From assembly GCA_007844125.1 (NCBI GenBank), contig CM017573.1, positions 7,700,679-7,764,678 of the forward strand: DNA of 64,000 nt. The letters are read 5' to 3'. Position 1 is the first letter of the stretch, and each line of letters opens with the position of its first letter. The stretch comes from Sinonovacula constricta (taxonomy: Eukaryota > Mollusca > Bivalvia > Cardiida > Solecurtidae). Below the pieces are notes generated by a model, which was not told where the DNA came from, searched no databases, and saw nothing but the letters and a program-made list of their open reading frames with translations. The position numbers and the translations under genes were made by a program. This document shows, piece after piece, positions 36,001 through 42,000 of this stretch.

Positions 36001-39000
36001 ACGATAAACCCAATAAACAAACATATCTGTGCTAAATACTCAGGGTTTTTTATTTTGTATTATGTATGTTACATGTCAAGGTTGATATACTTATAAACAG
36101 AGACTGAGCAGCAAATAGTGTAGATCCTGATCAGACAGCTCCCAGCAGGGATATATATATGTTACATGTCAGGGTTGATATACTTATAAACAGAGACTGA
36201 GCAGCAAATAGTGTAGATCCTGATCAGACAGCTCTCAGCAGGGATATATATATGTTACATGTCAAGGTTGATATACTTTGGCATATTAATACATGAATAG
36301 CAGGCTAATTGTTAATGTACAAGAAAGTTAAGAATGGAAAGGAATTGGTCTCTGTTAAAAATAGATATCGACGAAGGAGCAGATTATCCTGATAACGGTA
36401 TAAAATGGATAGGAAAAACCTGTTTGCAATGAGGAGTTGTGCTTTATGCTTGACTGTTAACACAGGTCTGGGGCATCAATGAACAGCATTTTGCAGGCAA
36501 CCATGGATTATTTAGTTATTTGAAGAAATTTTGGTCCAAACTGTCAGATACCACCTTTATAGAGTTTGATGCTGAACTTAACTTACAGTTATCAAGTAAT
36601 CTGACTTAATTAGTAATTTGTTAATTAGTAATTTATTAATTAGTAATTTGTTAATTAGTGATTTGTTAATAAGTAATTTGTTAATTAGTTTAATTAGTGA
36701 TTTGTTAATTGTTTGTTAATTAGTGATTTGTTAAGAAGCGGCTCTCTTTTAGATTTAAATCCAAGCATGATCTTTGATTTCAGGAGTGGCCATTTGTGAA
36801 GGTGGACATGAATCTGGTGTGTTTCCACTGCCTCTTGAAGGGGGAGGAGTCGCCGTATCTGTTCCATGGGGATATCCTTAACAAGAAGTGCCCCGAAAGC
36901 ATCCACATTATACGATGTCCCAAATCCAAGGATGAGATTCCGGCCTGTACTGTTCGGCCCCTTGACCCAGGTATGTAGATCAAAGGCATTGTAAATGTCT
37001 TTCTTTGGAGTTTTCACATAAGATAGGAGAATTATGCCACCCTCCTGGGAGCTCATAGTGTTGCAGGGGTTCATTCCCTTGGTGTTGAAGGGGTTCATTC
37101 CCTTGGTGTTGAAGGGGTTCATTCCCTTGGTGTTGAAGGGGTTCATTCCCTTGGTGTGGAATTGGTTCATTCCCTTGGTGTTGAAGGGGTTCATTCCCTT
37201 GGTGTTGAAGGGGTTCATTCCATTGCTGTTGAAGGGGTTCATTCCCTTGGTGTTGAAGGGGTTCATTCCCTTGGTGTTGAAAGGGTTCATTCCCTTGGTG
37301 TGGAAGGGGTTCATTCTCTTGGTGTAGAAGGGGTTCATAAAGTGAAGAAAATTATGCCACCCTCCTGGGAACTCTTGGTGTAGAAGGGGTTCATAAACTG
37401 AAGAAAATTATGCCACCCTTCTGGGAAGTCTTGGTGTGGAAGGGATTCATTCCCTTGGTTTGGAAGGGGTTCATAAAGTGAAGAAAATTATGTCACCCTC
37501 CTGGGAAGTCTTGGTGTAGAAGGGATTCATTCCCTTGGTTTGGAAGGGGTTCATAAAGTGAAGAAAATTATGCCGCCCTCCTGGGAACTCTTGGTGTGGG
37601 AGGGATTCATTCCCTTGGTTTGGAAGGGGTTCATAAAGTGAAGAAAATTATGTCACCCTCCTGGGAAGTCTTGGTGTGGAAGGGATTCATTCCCTTGGTT
37701 TGGAAGGGGTTCATAAAGTGAAGAAAATTATGCCACCCTTCTGGGAACTCTTGGTGTGGAAGGGATTCATTCCCTTGGTTTGGAAGGGGTTCATAAAGTG
37801 AAGAAAATTATGTCACCCTCCTGGGAAGTCTTGGTGTGGAAGGGATTCATTCCCTTGGTTTGGAAGGGGTTCATAAAGTGAAGAAAATTATGTCACCCTC
37901 CTGGGAAGTCTTGGTGTGGAAGGGATTCATTCCCTTGGTTTGGAAGGGGTTCATAAAGTGAAGAAAATTATGTCACCCTCCTGGGAAGTCTTGGTGTGGA
38001 AGGGATTCATTCCCTTGGTTTGGAAGGGGTTCATAAAGTGAAGAAAATTATGCCACCCTTCTGGGAACTCTTGGTGTGGAAGGGATTCATTCCCTTGGTT
38101 TGGAAGGGGTTCATAAAGTGAAGAAAATTATGTCACCCTCCTGGGAAGTCTTGGTTTGGAAGGGATTCATTCCCTTGGTTTGGAAGGGGTTCATAAAGTG
38201 AAGAAAATTATGTCACCCTCCTGGGAAGTCTTGGTGTGGAAGGGATTCATTCCCTTGGTTTGGAAGGGGTTCATAAACTGAAGAAAATTATGTCACCCTC
38301 CTGGAAACTCTTGGTGTAGAAGGGGTTCATAAACTGAAGAAAATTATGCCACCCTTCTAGGAACTCTTGGTGTGGAAGGGGTTTATTCCCTTGGTTTGGA
38401 AGGGTTTTATTCCCTTGGTTTGGAAGGGGTTCATAAAGTGAAGAAAATTAGGCCACTCATATTGGACCTCGTGGTTTGGTTCTACCCAGACATTTGTCTG
38501 GGTTGTTTTTTTCAGAAAAATAACTGGGTGTCACTATAGTGATCATCATTGGTCACTTCCATGGATTTCAAAAAACAACAACAAAGAACGTGTAAGGGCA
38601 ACAAAGAAATAAGTAGGATGGCTTTAAGAATGACCATAAATTTCTCACAGTAATGTATATCAAAAATATAAACAATGAAACTTTTGTCTCATCAATGCAA
38701 AATGTTGCAATATTTTCATTTCAGAATTCTGTGCGAAGGACCTTGATAAACACATGATAGTGATCACAGACTTCCTTCGTAGAAATTTAGATGTGGTAGA
38801 TAGTGGAGGTAACTTTTTTAAATATAAGAGTTATTGTAATTACATATTTAAAAGAAATAAATACCAGACCTGGTAGCGCAATCGGTAGAGCGTCGGCTCC
38901 AGGTACGGGAGGCCCCAGGTTCAAACCTGGGCCATGACATATTAAAGATGCAAAAAATGGTAGTGGTGTAGCTCCCTTGCTAACGCTCAAGCAAATATAA

Positions 39001-42000
39001 GGGCAGTTCCATGACTGGTTGGCCCGGTGTCAGGATAATGTGACTGTGTGTGGTATCATGCCAAGTGTTCAGGGCATACTGTACACAGTGAACGCAGCAC
39101 TATATCTGCTTTAAGTGGACACTGTCTCGAGATAACTGAAATACTGATGGAAGGACGATAAACCCAATGTGAGAAAGTCTTCCAGCTGACTTGCACCGGT
39201 GGTTCTAACCAGACATGTGTCTGTGGTCTTCCCCCACCAAAAGCTGGACGTTGCTATAATGATCATAAATGGTCGCTTCAATGTATTTAGTCAAAATCCA
39301 ACCATTGTCTAATCAGGAACATTTCAAAATATTGTCTCCCTTGTCAGGTAGAGTCTAAAGTTGTCTAAATAGTAATTAGATTCTTTTAGTTGAAATCCTT
39401 AGACATTTTTAGGTTGCGCTCTTTTGGGGGGGGGATGGTTTTGCTACTTACAGCAATTTATGTGTAAATATTTGCCGTAAATATATCATAATACTTATAG
39501 ACATATGTTCGATAAACAACAATAGGAACAAATATATCATAGTACTTATAGATATATGTTCGATAAACCATAATATGAACAAATATATCATAGCACTTAT
39601 AGATATATGTTCGATAAACAGCAATATGAACAAATATATTATAGTACTTATAGATATATGTTCGATAAATAACAATATGAACAAATATATTATAGTACTT
39701 ACAGATATATGTTCGATAAACAGCAATATGAACAAATATATCATAATACTTATAGATATATGTTTGATAAACAGCAATATGAACAAATATATCATAGTAC
39801 TTATAGATATATGTTTAATAAACAACAATATGAACAAATGTATCATAGTACTTATATATGTTTGATAAACAGCAATATGAACAAATGTATCATAGTACTT
39901 ATATATGTTTGATAAACAGCAATATGAACAAATGTATCATAGTACTTATATATGTTTGTTAAACAGCAATATGAACAAATGTATCATAGTAATAAGAGAT
40001 ATGTCAGATAAGCCAGAAAATGAGCATGTATATTGCGGGGAAGCTACACAAACCATCCTAATATAAGCACAAAAGTAAACACACCAAAGAGTACAAGCAT
40101 AAAAACAGAGTTATTCCAATAAAAGGACCTACTTGCAGAGAGAGTATTAATGGGAGACAATTCACAATTTAGCATTGAGAGAATATTCAAGGGAGATAAT
40201 TCGCAAATCGGCTGTGAGGAAGTATTAAGGGCATACAATTCACAAAATCAGTATTGAAAAGGATACTGAGTAGAGACAATTCACAAATCAGCATTGAGAG
40301 AGTGCTGAGGGGAGACTATTCCCAAATCGTCACTTAGATAATACTGAGCGTAAACTATTTACGAACATCTTAATTGTACTTGTAGGGTTGCTGTCGGACC
40401 TGTCTCTAAATAGGATCGCTGCTGAGCTGGGCTTTTTGTGGCACTCGGTCATGATTGAGTTGAAACTTACGCAGTCTGAGATAAATATCATTCAGATGGA
40501 TTATCAACAACAAAGTCATAGGATGATAACACAATGTCTCTTCAAGTAAGTAAAAACTTAACACTTGGTTCAAAAACCTGCTGAATATAAATTCAATCGG
40601 CTTAGTTTAAACATATTTATTTATAGTCAATTGGGAAACAAGTCTTTTCAACTTATATCAATATCTCTCAACTGCCTACTTTCTGGGTAGAACCAGTACT
40701 CAGGTACTGAATACCTGGAGCAATGTGCAGTAAATGGTCTTGCTCAGGGATTAACATCACGTGGGCAGTTTTCTGGGATCGGGATCCGCTGATCTGGAGT
40801 CCAATGTTTTAACGACTAGACCACGGATGCCCACAAATATATAAATCGGCTTTAATATTCTCGTTTATTAATACACTTTGGTCTTACAACAAAAAGAACA
40901 TTTTAAGGGGTTTGTTCTACAGAAATGCGTAGGTATCTCTTATGAAGAAAATAATGAGGATTGAATGGGACGATCCTGTTAAAGGTGGAAACCGACAGTT
41001 TGCTTATATCTAATATATGTAACAATATCTCACCTCTGTTTGGGGTATTTGTACATATTTTCTGCAGAAAAGAAATCATACTTTAGTCTAAGCCTTGATG
41101 ATTTTCAACTATATCTCATTTTTAGGGTAGTAAAACTTGTTAGTCATTACTTAAAATGCCCATTTTTTTCAACTCTGTAAGTAAGAATAATTGGGATTCG
41201 TGCTTAAAATAGACATCGACGTCACAGCGGATGATGTGGATGAGTAATAAGTGGTCATGTGGATTTCTTAATTTGAAAATAGCTTACTTTGCAGCGTGGC
41301 TCAGATAGGAAATACATGTTTGTAATGAAGATTGTGGCGTTTTTGGTACACTTTTCAGACAGATGTAGGACATCGATAAACAACATTTTTTGAGATCTGT
41401 TGAAATAACAATAGTTTACTAAGATGATTAATGAAAATAGTTTTGGTCCAAACTGATACCACCGTTAAGGAAATTTCTTACTTTAAATGAGATAAAATGA
41501 TTAAAGATTCTGTTATATTTATGGATAACAGCCATGGTGTGTACATGTATAGTGAAACTACTTTAACTTACCTTCTAAGGTAAGGGAGCATCATTAAATT
41601 TAGGATGAGTGAAAATGAGCAAGCAGATGTGAAACATCACAAATTTTGTGGTTGAATTAAACTGTTGCAGCAATTCAGTTCAAGTCAAGTTTCTTAAATT
41701 ATCTGGCCATTGAACACCATAAAACAAGAGTAGGAATAACAAGAAAGACAACTCTTAAAACCTTTGCCAAGTTTTCACAAAATGAATTACCTCCCCTAAT
41801 ATTCTGATATTCACTGTTTTCTTCTAGAAATTGTTTATACAAGTACTACATGTATTTTATGTTCTATATTATATTTATTTTTAATTGTAAGAGGATAAAA
41901 TAGATAAAACAATTTTTATTTTTTGTGTCACCTTTAAGCCTCAGTGAGGACAGCATGAAAGTATAATAGTTAATTTTCTACCTTATGATGTGCCACAGTA

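Noticed and set aside
36694..37338. 214-codon frame on - with MNPFNTKG repeats
   Set aside because: Antisense reading of the 24-bp array running on into ROCO exon 12; the exon is supported on + by splice phases.
39448..39846. 132-codon Ile/Leu-rich frame on - and its + counterparts
   Set aside because: Artefact of the 51-bp tandem repeat (17-residue period).
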